DNA of 64,000 bases from Bedellia somnulentella (taxonomy: Eukaryota > Arthropoda > Insecta > Lepidoptera > Bedelliidae): contig OY755177.1 in the NCBI GenBank assembly GCA_963576735.1, forward strand, positions 14,384,001 through 14,448,000, in the 5' to 3' direction. Under the pieces are notes generated by a model. It was not told where the DNA came from. It made no database searches and worked only from the letters and a program-made list of their open reading frames with translations. The position numbers and the translations under genes were made by a program. Positions 11,304 to 47,429 of this stretch are shown one piece after another; position 1 is the stretch's first letter; each line of letters begins with the position of its first letter.

Positions 11304-11772
11304 TAATGACTATAGATCCCTAGAAGGAAGGGGTTAGCAAGTAAAAATTTGGAATAAGAAATTTCTGAGCCACTTTTGGAAGTTGACATACATACATATA
11401 CTCACGGCTGTAAATCCCTAGAAAGGGTAGCCATTAGAAATTCCTCAGCCACTTTTGGAAATGATAGTGGGGGAAAAGATGGTAAAAATAAAGGTTGTTG
11501 GTGATGGGTCTCCAACCGCATCGCCCAAAAATCCCTTAAAAGCCCCAATACCGTTAGTCGCCTCTTACGTACACCCACCGGAAGAAACGGGGTAGTGCTA
11601 TTCTAAGCTGACACTACACAGCAAGTTGGAAGTTGAGTGGGGACAAAATTGTAAAGTAGAGGTTGTTGGTGATGGGTCTCCAACCGCATCGCCGCGCTGA
11701 TACTTATTCGCCTCTTAAGAACACCCACGGGAAGAAATGGGGTAGTGCTACTTTAAAGGCGAAACTACACAG
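11304..11772 (-). repeat. Older SINE B interrupted by a younger SINE B
   Basis: A diverged family B copy (11304-11386 plus 11625-11772) is split by a well-preserved copy at 11387-11624. The 11-bp sequence TTGGAAGTTGA is repeated at both junctions (11376-11386 and 11625-11635), so this is a target duplication and not a tandem array. Confidence 0.85.
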
Positions 11773-12591
11773 CAATTAAATATTATTATGAAAGTATAAT
11801 GGTTATCTGATAATGCTAAGCCTGTAGTATGGAAGTGCTTAAAGAGAAAGCTTTATCCTAAAAAGTAGTTGAGAAATCTTGTTGATACTTCTAGAACTCA
11901 ATGTAATTTAAATAATTGTAAGATTTATAAGTTATATCTTATTATCAAGCCATAAATAAAAAGTCCTAATTTATACTCGAACAAAGCCGCTGGGCAGATG
12001 AGTTATATAACAGTTTTGTTTGTGCATAAAGTACACAGCTGATTTTGTTAAAACCAAGGGCTTAAGTATTCTTTGGCAGAAACTCTTAACGTCTTGCTGC
12101 TTGGATTTAGAAAAAAGGAATAGAGCTATGTTTTCAGATTCTTAGTAACGTAGGTAATATAATACTATGCTAGGTCACAAGTAGAATCTGGAATCCAGAT
12201 AATTCGAATTGACTACTACATTTATGTAATTGATTGTATTTACTTTTGCAATCTTTTGGGAAACTAAAAGTGGGTACTCTAAACGCAAGTTGACAAAATG
12301 CCATTAAATGTTTCGAAAAGTAAGTTCCCGCCTAACATTTAAGAATGTACGGCGATAACGATCGAAATTTTCGAGTGAGGATACTGTAATTCGGTATACA
12401 CTTGTTTTGGTGTTTAATTATTTTATTCGATAGCAAACACTAAAATAAAAGTCTCATTTTAATATTTTTTAATTTTAATTGACTATTTGTAGCGACATGC
12501 AAATTAAGCAAAATGTTTAATAAAAATGTTGTTGTTTGCAAAACATTTCACGAATTTATGATCTCAAAAAAATAATTATTACGTTACTACA

Positions 12592-12765
12592 TACATATAT
12601 TCACGGCCGTAAATCCCAAAAAGGGGTAGTCAGAGCTTCGAAAACTCCTCAGCCACATTTGGAAGTTGATAGGGGATCATATGGTAGAAATAAAGTATCG
12701 TTGGTGATTGGTCTTAAACAGCATCGCCCAAAAACCACTTGATGGATAGAAAGCCGGTACTACAT
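12592..12765 (-). repeat. SINE family B, diverged
   Basis: A tail-proximal portion is recognisable; its 5' half is missing or decayed, and mariner lies immediately beyond it. Confidence 0.7.
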
Positions 12766-12779
12766 TAAATAATTATATA

Positions 12780-14060
12780 CGTGGGACACTAAAACAATTT
12801 TGCGAAAATAAAAAAAAAAATTCTTTGGGTAAAAATCTTTTTATTAAATCTTTTCAAAGTACTCTCCACCAGCATCTATACAAAGTTTCATACGTCTAAA
12901 CCAGTTTTCGAAACACTTTTTCCAGTCCGCCGCAGACACCTCATTTACAGCCCGCTGAAACGCTGACAGCGCATCTTCCGGCGATGAAAATTGTATCCCT
13001 TTGAGTTGATTTTTTAATTTAAGGAACTAAAAAGAAGTCACACGGTGCCAGGTCAGGGCTGTAAGGAGGGTGACCCAAGAGTTTGACCGGCGTGCTGTTC
13101 AGGAAGTCCGTCGTTTTGAGCGCGGTGTGAGCGGGCGCGTTGTCGAGGTGAAGCAGTAGCCCGCGGAATCCTGTGTTTGGTCGATTGTTGCTCACAACTG
13201 AGAAAACTACTGGCAAGCATTTAGTAGTATACCAGTCTGCGTTAATACTTCTTTGATCTTGTAAAGGAATTGACACCAAATAGCCAGTCATATTTAAAAA
13301 AACATGCGATCAAAATCTTCCCACCGCTTCTAGATCTCTTCACTTTGGTAAGGGTCGCTTCGTTTTGAAATACCCAAACCGTCGACTGGCGCTTCGTTTC
13401 TGAAACGTATTGATAAATCCAGGACTCATCACCTGTAACGATGTCGTAAACACGCCGAGACGAGCCAGCATCAAATTTATTAATCACATCACGACACCAT
13501 TCCACCCGGGCCTGTTTCTGTACCTCGGTGAGGTTGTGTGGCACCCAGCGTTAAACTATCCTCCTCACGTGAAGATGTTCGTGTAAAATCCAATCTGCAT
13601 AATGTGTTGAATCTCTAGATACGTTATTCGCCTATTGTCATGAATTAAATTTTTCACTTCCACCACGTTTTCATCCGTAACAGCCGTTAGAGGGCGACCA
13701 CTTCTTTCTTCATCCCGCAAAGTTAATCGACCACCCTTGAATTCGTTATACCAACGATACACGGTTGCCTTGGAAGGCCCTTCATCCATAAACGCCATTT
13801 GAAGTCTATCGTATGATTCGTCTGGTTTTAAGCGACATTTGAAATCGTAAAAATCATAGCGCGAAAATGCTCCCGGCTCAGATTCATTTTTCAGTAAGAC
13901 ACGACAATTTAAAATAGCTCGTAAAAAATAAAGAGGGAAATTTTAAAATTGGAACGTACCTTTTTTTATTTATAAAGACTCATATTTTCAGTATACATTA
14001 CAACCGGCCAGTGTTTCATACATTAAAACCTTTTTTCGCAATACTTTCTGAGTAGCCTGG
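12780..14060 (-). mobile_element. mariner-family transposon
   Basis: 1281 bp between TA dinucleotides (12778-12779 and 14061-14062), the usual mariner length. The ends are weakly inverted (GTGGGACACT at the left; TTTTCGCAA-type sequence near both ends). It carries a broken DD34D transposase on the - strand. Confidence 0.88.
13019..13892 (-). pseudogene. mariner transposase, inactivated
   Basis: Transposase pieces lie in successive frames from an N-terminus near 13892 (an HTH region around ATVYRWYNEFKGGR, 13565-13798), through the first catalytic Asp in GDESWIY (13242-13544), to HLDNAPAHTA and YSPDLAPCDFF (13019-13291). Exactly 34 residues separate the second and third Asp, so the catalytic class is DD34D, typical of mariner. 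A frame break lies in the 13242-13291 overlap and another between 13544 and 13565, so no active enzyme can be made. In an active element this protein would cut at the TIRs and insert at TA. Confidence 0.92.
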
Positions 14061-14517
14061 TATTTTCTGCCTTTGTCCTAAGGGGATGCAGTGGTTCAAA
14101 ATATTTTAATATTTAAAGTTGATACATTTTGCGCTTAATTGAGCCATTACATCTCAAATGTTATTTTTTGTAAATGTACGTGTTATGGGAGCAGCATAAT
14201 TAGCATATCAACTTTCACAAATTATCGATCTTATCCAATATTTTATTTAGATAATCTATAACTTCTAGTTCCTTTAATATATGCGAGAAATAATATTATT
14301 AGCTCGCTTTCTAAATGCATAACATGGCTGAATGATGACTAGCTAAACAGGAAACTAAAATTAAAGTAAGATTACACAATTTTATGTTTTCAAACTTACA
14401 TTTGTTCCGACGTTTGTGGCTCATCTAAGTGCATTATTTATGTGTTTTAATTTTGTTCTCTTCCGCACGAATGCCTTATTGATGAGACACAGTATTTGAG
14501 GGAATATAGTCGCGTAA
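14061..14517. other. Intronic, no gene seen
   Basis: No gene or recognised repeat between the mariner and the next SINE B. Confidence 0.45.
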
Positions 14518-14755
14518 CTGTGTAGTGTCGGTCTAGAATAGCTTTCCCTTCCTTTTACAACCCCATTTCTTCCCGTGGGTGTACGTAAGAGGCGACTAAG
14601 GGTATTGGGGCGTTTAAAAGGATTTTTGTCCGATGCGGTTCTAGACCCATTACCAACAACCTTAATTTACCATCATTTCCCTTCACCAACTTCCAAAAGT
14701 GGCTGAGGAATTTCAAATACCTCAGGCTTGCTCAGTTTTTTAATCGTCCATATAT
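14518..14755 (+). repeat. SINE family B, near full length, tail lost
   Basis: It starts GTGTAGTGTCGG and runs to the CCTCAGGC segment, but lacks the GTGAGTATATGTATG tail. Confidence 0.8.
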
Positions 14756-14929
14756 TTTTACAAATCGGTTGTTGCTCAAGAGGCGAAAAGCAATGATTGT
14801 TAAAATATATCTTAAAAGCTCAATTTTACAACGCACCATTCCCCAGAAGTTATTTTTCCTGGAACAATGAACATAGGAACACATATCTGTTATAAATATA
14901 TATGTATCATATATATTAATGTAACTTAA

Positions 14930-15066
14930 AAAGAATAAAATGGTATGTTTGAATAGATTGATGAATGTGAATTTTGCCCTGAGAAGTACGCAGTTTCGTA
15001 CAAAACGGAGTTGGATGGTCTCTGTCTAACCTAATAATAACTAATTGCGTGAGTATATGTACGTTG
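14930..15066 (+). mobile_element. LINE 3' tail fragment
   Basis: A degraded copy of the LINE tail: GGATGGTCTCTGTCTAACC, AACTAATTGCGTGAGTATAT. Confidence 0.65.
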
Positions 15067-16596
15067 AATCGTTACTTCATTCATAAGCACTTACGAATCG
15101 TAATATATTTTTATGTGTTTAGTTATAGATAATTTCTAGCATGTTAAACACTATCAATTCTTCACGAATCGTTTGGATATAAGTGATTTTAATTGTTTTC
15201 CTAATAATTACATCATATGGTTAGATCATAATATTTAGTAGTGAATGCGCCGAACCGTGCCAATTGCTATACAAAACAGTGCCTTATTAAGATGTATACA
15301 CACTGCGTTCGTATTTATTGCACATTTTATATTGGCCTAAAAGTCAATGGAAATTTGGAAATAGAATTCATTACTTTCTCTTTTTTGGTGTGACGAAAAC
15401 TCAAGCCAAAATCAGTGAATGAAATTTACAAATTAGTTAAACATATAATATATAAAAGATAAACTTAAAAGTAGACGAAGTTGGTCGAAAAGAACGGGGT
15501 AAGCTAAATAAAACCGTTTAAAAAGCGCGCAATGCAAAGCGGAAAACTTGACATATTTGATGTTATTATTAAATCTTGGCGCTTCGTTTAAAATTTACTG
15601 TGGGCACTTTTCTATCCCAGATTTTGTCCTTTTTGTCTCTACCCTCCATAAATCGTAGCTAAAGCATAGATCATTCATCAACAAGAAGGCACAGTGATGT
15701 AGGTCCAACCGAGTCGAATTCAAACTCAAGTTTCTAGGCAGAAAATACTATAACGAAAATCGCTTTAATTGTACACGAATTGGGTAACTCGTTAGCACAT
15801 AAAATATTCTCAGAACTTGAATCATCTATGTTACGTGTGAGTATGGTGAACAAGGCTAATAATCCTCTTACAAAATAATGATCTTAGTTTATAACCATTT
15901 CATATACCCTATAGTTTTTAATTTTCAGGCTTTTTGTGAATATAGAAAAAACACAAATCCCATACATTACACCTAACCATTGCGTTACATTGTAAAGCAT
16001 TTTGCTAACTACGTAAGTGCCTAATGTACAAGTACCTTAACTCGAGTTCATTTGAAGTTGCCGTGTTTGATTGTAACGGTTTGCTGGCCATCATGTAGAC
16101 ATATTATCTTGGGAATATTAGAAAGTTTGATATCGGAAAAATCTTAGTTAATGTGCTTCTTCACTTTGTCATTTATAAGTTAGCGCCCTAGACGATGGCC
16201 TTATTGCTATCACAATGTATTTGTGAGGTCATTCATGTAGCCTTTAAAACTTTTAAATTTATTTAATAGCAACCTTTATTTATTACTCTTCATAATGCAA
16301 AATAACACATAACATTTTATATCTTCTGCTACATTTTCCTGTACTCGACAGAGTCCATAACGATGTCGACCATTGCAAAGATAAACTTGAAGCTTAGGTG
16401 TAAAAATGATTAATAGTTAGGTGCAATATAAAACTAAAAAATAATGCAAACCAAAATACGCTTCAAGTCACAAAAACATACGATGACATTTTAGTCCATG
16501 AGTATGTCGGTACTACATTTCTAAATTGATAAATCTGTTATCTGTTAACAATTCTAGCCGATATCTATCTAAATATATAGTTGGATATTTTTTATC
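15067..16596. other. Intronic, no gene seen
   Basis: Unique-looking AT-rich intron sequence; nothing recognised. Confidence 0.5.
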
Positions 16597-16850
16597 ATGG
16601 TTGTTAACGGTGAGGGAAAACATCGTGAGGAAACCCACATGGCTGAGTTGTACTTAGTCATGTGACAGTGTATTCGTACAAAACGGCGATAGGCCTGCCC
16701 CCTATCACGTGAGTACACTGTCCATGCAAAACGTGGGTACTCTGAACACCAGGTGACAAAGTCACGTGATGTTCAGAAGTATTAGTACCTCTGCCAACCC
16801 CTTCGGGGATATTCGGCGTGAACGTTTATGTTTATTATGTTATATTTTTT
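16597..16850 (+). repeat. SINE family A, headless
   Basis: Starts inside the body (CATGGTTGTTAACGGTGAGG) and runs to the 3' end; the tRNA-like head is absent, as for a 5'-truncated insertion. Confidence 0.85.
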
Positions 16851-17340
16851 AAAAGTGTACATAAACCAATTAATCCTACTTGACTGGTCTAGCTTTTCTC
16901 ATCACATACGCACCTTTAGCAAGCATACAGACGGACACATAGACGTATCACTACAGATAACAAAAAACAATGATTAAACCATAAATCCTATGTCATTGAA
17001 ATAAACAAGATATTCCAATGATAGTATTTAAATTTCAACGAGAGTACTTTCGTTCGCTGCCTATTAACTCAATTAACTAAAACTTGAGCCAATTAATAAT
17101 ATCCTGTTTGATGGGTGCCCAGATATTTTATTTGGACTTGTCTGGGGCAATCTGTCTAACTGTAAAACAAGCATTAGATGATACAATGGAGATTTCTCTC
17201 GCAGTCGCCGAGGTGGAGGCATCGACTATACGCGTCTTTTCACTTTTTTTTCCACACACGTTGTCTCGAACGATTCACCAAATAGATCGTACACATTTTA
17301 GTTTATTTTTTCGTGCACTCTTTTTTATGTTATTTTTTCT
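16851..17340. other. Region upstream of the proximal promoter
   Basis: No gene supported. An 89-codon open frame at 17084-17353 has no recognisable domain and is T-rich at its end, so I do not call it. Confidence 0.4.
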
Positions 17341-17498
17341 TTTATTTTGCTAATTTCAGTTCAGTGTTAGTGCGTGATGGATGTGCTGTTTGTATTGTAC
17401 AGTTGAAAATGCACCTGACTGTTCTCTATGTTTGTTGAATAAAGTTGATTAGTGCATGTTTTGGATGTCGCACTGCAGTGGATTAGAGAAGCACTACG
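17341..17498 (+). promoter_or_regulatory. Putative proximal promoter and 5' UTR of coronin
   Basis: Two overlapping TCAGT initiator-like motifs at 17356-17365 precede the five-codon first exon by about 135 bp. Short upstream ATGs (for example near 17377) are followed by early stops. Assignment rests on the exon downstream. Confidence 0.45.
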
Positions 17499-42287
<24,789 letters not shown>

Positions 42288-44215
42288 GTCACGCCATATT
42301 TGATGTTTTCACTGCAATTTTACATATTTGTATGTACCGCTGTTGCGTATTGCTTCCGTAGATGACCGGTTCAATGAGTGAAGGATTTTTTATCAGTCGG
42401 TCCATAAATGTTTTGGGATTGAAATGGCATATTTAGTGAATGAAACTTGACATATTTATAGTCCTCCGAAGTTTTGGTAACTTTTTGATAAGCCATGTGA
42501 CATATATGAAATGCTTTTTTAGTAAATTAATTGCTTGAACATAGTTGGACTCCTCTTTAACACTATGATAACAAAAACAATTTGCTTCGTAATTGAAGAA
42601 ACGCAATGTAAAATTAAACTTACTATATCTATACAATCGGAGGCTTACCAAAAATATTTGACTTCTCCTACCACAATAACCCATTTTTAAAATAAAGTAT
42701 TTGCATATTTATATATATTGTCGCATCGATATATTGAATTAAAAGTATAAACGTAATGTCATGTAATCACATAGTTGGTGCTTCTGCTATATTATAGCAA
42801 CATGTTCTTGTCACAAATATTGTATGCTCAATTTAGTTTCAAAACTGCAATGCATTTTACTATGTCTTTTAAGTCAGTATTAACCAAAATCAAGGGAACA
42901 ACGATTTAGCATTCCAAATGTTTAACGATTGGTGGCCAAAGACATATTTGCTATTAGTGGTATACTCAAAATATGCATTTTGTCGCTAAACCCATCTATT
43001 TTAGTTTGTAAGATTTCACTATTTTTATGTGCATTCATATTGGCTGTTGTGGCTCTAGACTAGGAAGTATATTACCCATTATATGGCCTACGCAATGTAT
43101 TTTTCGTTGTAAATAACTTATTTTTATTGTATGCAAGACATATGTTTTGTGATACTAGGTTTTTAAGTGATATTTTTATTCATGACATTTTTGTACTATT
43201 TAGTATTGAACGTACGTAGATAATGTATTTTTCTATGTGTCATGTCATGGTGCAATGCAAATCAGGGTTGTTTTAAATCTTTCTAATTATGTTTTGTGGA
43301 AATGAGTTTGGAGACACACATTATTAATTGCACTATTTTGTTTTGTATGTCTTGTATGTGATCATGACTTTATTTTAGATTATAATCTATTATGTTAGAA
43401 TGTTACAAGATTAAACTGATGTTATATTTCTTTTGTGATCCGCTGTTTATGTTCTCATGTATTTTTATACAATCGAATGTTTATTATTGAAATCTCTTAA
43501 TAAGAATTGTACAAAAATGTTACCTGAACTTTCTAAATGACCTAAAAGCCTTATTAGATGCTTCGCGTCATACTGAATTTAAAGCTCAACTTTTAGTGTT
43601 ATGTATTATTGAAATCCGTGCAGGAAATATCTGAAGAAAACTGTAATCAAAGTAATGAGATTAATTTAAATCCTACGTACAAAATAAAACATAGGTGTAA
43701 CTGATTTATCACTGAACGTTCGAAAGACTATCGAACTAACGCCAAATGAAATTATATTAATGAAAGGTTTCCTTACAGTAATGTAACTAACTTGGTAAAT
43801 ACTTTTTATTTCAAGTTGCAGACTGAAACGTTTTGAGGTTTTCTTGATGGCTTGGTCTTTGAGGCTCTTGATTTATTGTGATACAATCTTTTATACGTTT
43901 AAAGTTGATTCTTGCACGGAAAACATTTTAAATGAACCAGAATGTATTGTTCAATAAATTTGGTATACATTGAAACAAATTTAAATTTGTAGCTTTGCTA
44001 GATTTCACTTTAAAAAAAATTATATAATAAGGAATTGGCAACTAAATTACATTCCAACTCGATAACTATTGTAGTGTAGAAAGACAAAGTATTAACAAGC
44101 ATTAGCTGTATTGTCGTTGTTTGGCTAAGTCGGTGTTAATATTTATAATGTAGCAGGTATTTTTATATCAAGCTTGTGTAGCACAAAAATCAATAAATGT
44201 TTGAAGTGGAGTTCT
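42288..44215 (+). other. coro: Probable coronin 3' UTR
   Basis: 1.9 kb of AT-rich sequence free of the repeats that fill neighbouring introns, as expected for transcribed UTR. AATAAA occurs at 43953-43958 and 44192-44197, the latter followed by a GT-rich stretch, so cleavage near 44210 is likely. Confidence 0.6.
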
Positions 44216-44278
44216 TGTTTCATTGCCCAATCAATGTAATATGTTAAATATACTTGGTATGTATCAAACTATATGCTG

Positions 44279-44704
44279 CTAATAAAGTGCTAGTAGTGTT
44301 CTGCCCATTAGTTGACAATTTCCTCCTCCCCCCGAAGCATGAGGCATGTGAGAGTGAGTATGACATGTGAGTGACAAGCTGACAGACATAGTATGAATAC
44401 TGACATTCTCGCTCTCACACGCGCTCTCTGGGCCCTCTCTCTCTAGGACAATCATGGTTGTATTTGCGCATCCACCCCAAACTAATATACAATAATTAAG
44501 TATAGATTGGCATAAAGCCAAATATATGGTGCGTAGTATCCTGCCGTTCGTTACTTCACGTAGAGACCTTATAACATAAATTATTTTCCGTAAGCGACCG
44601 GAAGTGATACGGATATGCTCCTTAAAGTTAAGATGCTCATCGGTCACTATGCCGAGGTATCTAATCGATCGGCACTTTTGGTTTTGTGAAAACAGATGTA
44701 ACAA
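44279..44704 (-). pseudogene. LINE reverse transcriptase C-terminal fragment
   Basis: IRYLGIVTDEHLNFKEHI then RLRKIIYVIRSLREV and YLALCQSILNYCILVWGG form the thumb region following the RT palm in jockey/CR1-type LINEs. The rest of the frame is low-complexity. No palm or endonuclease is adjacent. Confidence 0.75.
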
Positions 44705-44939
44705 GTTTTGGTAACATTCAATGTTAATAAATTATTAGCCATCCCGTGATCCTAGTAAGCCCTGATTGAGCCATTCTATTCACTTCAGGCCACGTTTTAC
44801 TATAAAAATAATGTTATCAAAAGATCTACATAGAACGACTCGCACCGTTGGAAGAGCTCTGTGAACCACCGACCGCCCCTTTTGATTATTCCACATCGAT
44901 ATAAATCTTTTTATATGAGTTCAGATAGGAACAAAATGC

Positions 44940-45195
44940 ATAACTTGGAGGTAAACGGGGATGGGCAAAAATGTATGGGAACTGGTATACCTTGCAATAA
45001 CAATGAGTCACATATCACTAGAAAGATATTTTATATATTAGCACCAGGTTGCATGTTTCTAAGAGTTGTTCGAACTAAGTTCTACTTAGTAGAAAACAGC
45101 TTATATCGCCCGAAACCACTTAAAAAGCCCCGTAACTTTAGTCGCCTCGTACGCCACCCGTAGGAAGAAGTGTGAAAGTGCTACTATGTACTGCA
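44940..45195 (-). repeat. SINE family B, strongly diverged
   Basis: Only the TTAGTCGCCTCGTACG and AACCACTTAAAAAGCCCC segments are clear. Confidence 0.45.
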
Positions 45196-45548
45196 ATGTC
45201 TGTCAACAAAATCTTATGTGATATCTGTTTGGGGTCAACGTGTAGCAGAATGCTCGCGGTCTTGTACGCTAGGGGGTACTATGGTCATCAACACGTCACT
45301 TTAAGGTAATTTTGCTTTCAATTCACCTGAGACAAAATAGTTCATTACTTCGCTTATATTATAAATAACACATCAAAATGATGATAGGAAAATATTGGTT
45401 GCGTTATCTCAGGATTATGCAAATAAGAGGGCACTATTTTGTATTTGTATTTGAACGGGTAATTTCCGCAAGTCGACGTCTTCTGTGCGCCTGTTTTGCG
45501 TGATGAAGGGATGGCACTACTCTAGCCATCCCAGCTCACCAAGGAAGT
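45196..45548. other. Gene-free stretch
   Basis: Nothing recognised. Confidence 0.4.
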
Positions 45549-46110
45549 TCAGGAACCCCTAATATCCTTGAACACCTCAGGGAGCGACCTGGCGTCACCC
45601 AGGTGTGTTACCCTGTAATCCGCTACACCTGTACACTCGAGGAGCACGTGCGCAGCTGTTTCCTCCTTCTCCATGCATGCTCTGCACAGAGGGCTATCTG
45701 TAACACCTAAAGTAAACAAGTGTTTGTTAAAAGGGCCATGCCCCGTGAGGGTGGCTGTGATCCAACTAATTTGCTTTTTGTTAAGTTTAAATAGTTTGTT
45801 AGTAAGTTTCTTGTTGAACCTGGGTAAAGCTGTTTTGGCTTGACTGCAGCCGCTCTCCGAGGACCAACATGCGTCCCACTTACCTCGTATGGCCTTACGG
45901 ACTATAGTTTTTAACTGATCGTTTGGTAGAGGCAGACATGGTTCTGGGCCTGTAAACGGGGTATCTGATCCTCTTCTGGCCAATTCGTCTGCTGCATCAT
46001 TGCCGCGTGATCCGCTGTGGCCTTTGATCCATTGTATGGTAGTTTCATTTGGTTTGCCCTATCGCCGTTAGGGCTTTGTGACATTCATATATGAGCCCTG
46101 ATTTGCACTC
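45549..46110 (-). pseudogene. LINE RNase H domain and C-terminus
   Basis: On the - strand: TTIQWIKGHSGSRGNDAADE then LARRGSDTPF, the C-terminal half of an RNase H domain with its conserved His and Asp. Then come KKQISWITATLTGHGPFNKH and CRACMEKEETAAHVLLEC, the zinc-knuckle-like tail of jockey-clade LINEs. The upstream RT is missing; a short frame break lies near 46055. Confidence 0.8.
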
Positions 46111-46307
46111 GTAGCTCATTAGGGCTTGTAGGACTGATTTGCTGAAGAGGGCACTATTAAGCATCAGGTGACAATATGTGTTGTGATATTAAGAATTATT
46201 ACTGCATTATTACTACTAATCACATCTATTATGAGATATAGTACTCCTAATAATTCTGGTAGTGCTCCAGGGATATATGCGATATGTATTTACTTAAAAT
46301 AATAACT

Positions 46308-46390
46308 TACTTATACTCACGCTCATTATTCTCATTGGGGTAGGCAGAGACTATCGATCGCCACTTAGTACGATCTTGACAAATCTTAAC
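46308..46390 (-). mobile_element. LINE 3' tail fragment
   Basis: GGGGTAGGCAGAGACTATCG and CACTTAGTACGATC of the LINE tail family. Confidence 0.7.
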
Positions 46391-47232
46391 TTTCAGTTAA
46401 TTTGATAATATATGGGTTAGATTCCAAAATTCTGGCCCAGAGCCTTTCCTTTTCAGCCGCATTAATTTGTTACACTTCATTTACATAGCATTTAAAGTTT
46501 TGCTACTTTTGGGTCCTGGGTGGTATTGGATGAAATAATAAAATACTATTTTGTGTAAAACATTATAATTGTATAAAAATATTAAAACTATTTGGTGAGG
46601 TATAAATTCCAATGGAATGTTCTAATTTTTTTGGACGGCCACAGTTACAATACAACACATTGTTTTTTTTATATTTATCCTTACATCTAAACACACAACT
46701 TACAAATTAGATGTCAATACATTTTGCATGATTTGTATTAGAAAATTAGTCATTTGAGAACGAGAGACGAAATTAAGAAATGAGATATAATAAATTCTGG
46801 TAAAATTAGGGCTAGTAAGGAATAGGTAAGATGTACAAACTTATATCAATGAAATGAAAATAACAATAAAATATCAAGATAAAATAAAATTGTAAAATTA
46901 CAAAAAAATGTTTATCCTATTTCATTACCATGTTTCAATCTTTCAAAAATATTATATTTGTGCACAAAAACTCTTAAAACGTAATTGTGTTGTTAAAATT
47001 TTTATTATCGTTATACAATATAAGCATTGTATATAAATAGTTTGCCCCAAAGAATCACTTTGTAAAAAATATTAATTTCATTTAAAGTCCAGAGTTAAAT
47101 TATTATTATAATTTTTTTTGGAAAATTTTTATAATAGTAACAGTCTGGTAGTGGGCATTACTGTAGAATAATTTTACATAAAATTTTATTGCTCAAACGA
47201 AGGTTACTATATACCAGACAGACACAATTCTT
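46391..47232 (-). other. Intergenic and probable 3' UTR of the LU gene
   Basis: AT-rich. A - strand AATAAA lies at 47185-47190, 43 bp after the stop codon. Nothing else recognised. Confidence 0.5.
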
Positions 47233-47429
47233 TCAATAACACAATATCATAAACACACCCAATATTACAAGAGCTAAGGCAGGAACTCTGTGATCTGTAC
47301 CATTACATCCATCTGTACTGCAAGTGTAAATACAGGTGCGATATTCCAATTTATCACCGGGTTGTTGCACATAGTTGCAAAAGTTACCTAGGTCTAATGC
47401 AGAGCAATATCTCTTTGTGCTTATGCCAC
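47233..47429 (-). CDS. LU gene last exon (shared)
   Basis: Acceptor TTTTCAG at 47430-47436, phase 1. 64 codons then TGA. It encodes the second half of the LU fold, with five cysteines and the CN signature at its end, and the C-terminal hydrophobic segment. Asn after the last Cys (GCNG) is near the likely GPI site. Confidence 0.93.

Noticed and set aside
17084..17353. 89-codon frame upstream of coronin's proximal exon
   Set aside because: No domain, T-rich end, and overlap with the likely promoter.
44279..46110. Host genes on the - strand
   Set aside because: Both open frames match LINE RT and RNase H regions.
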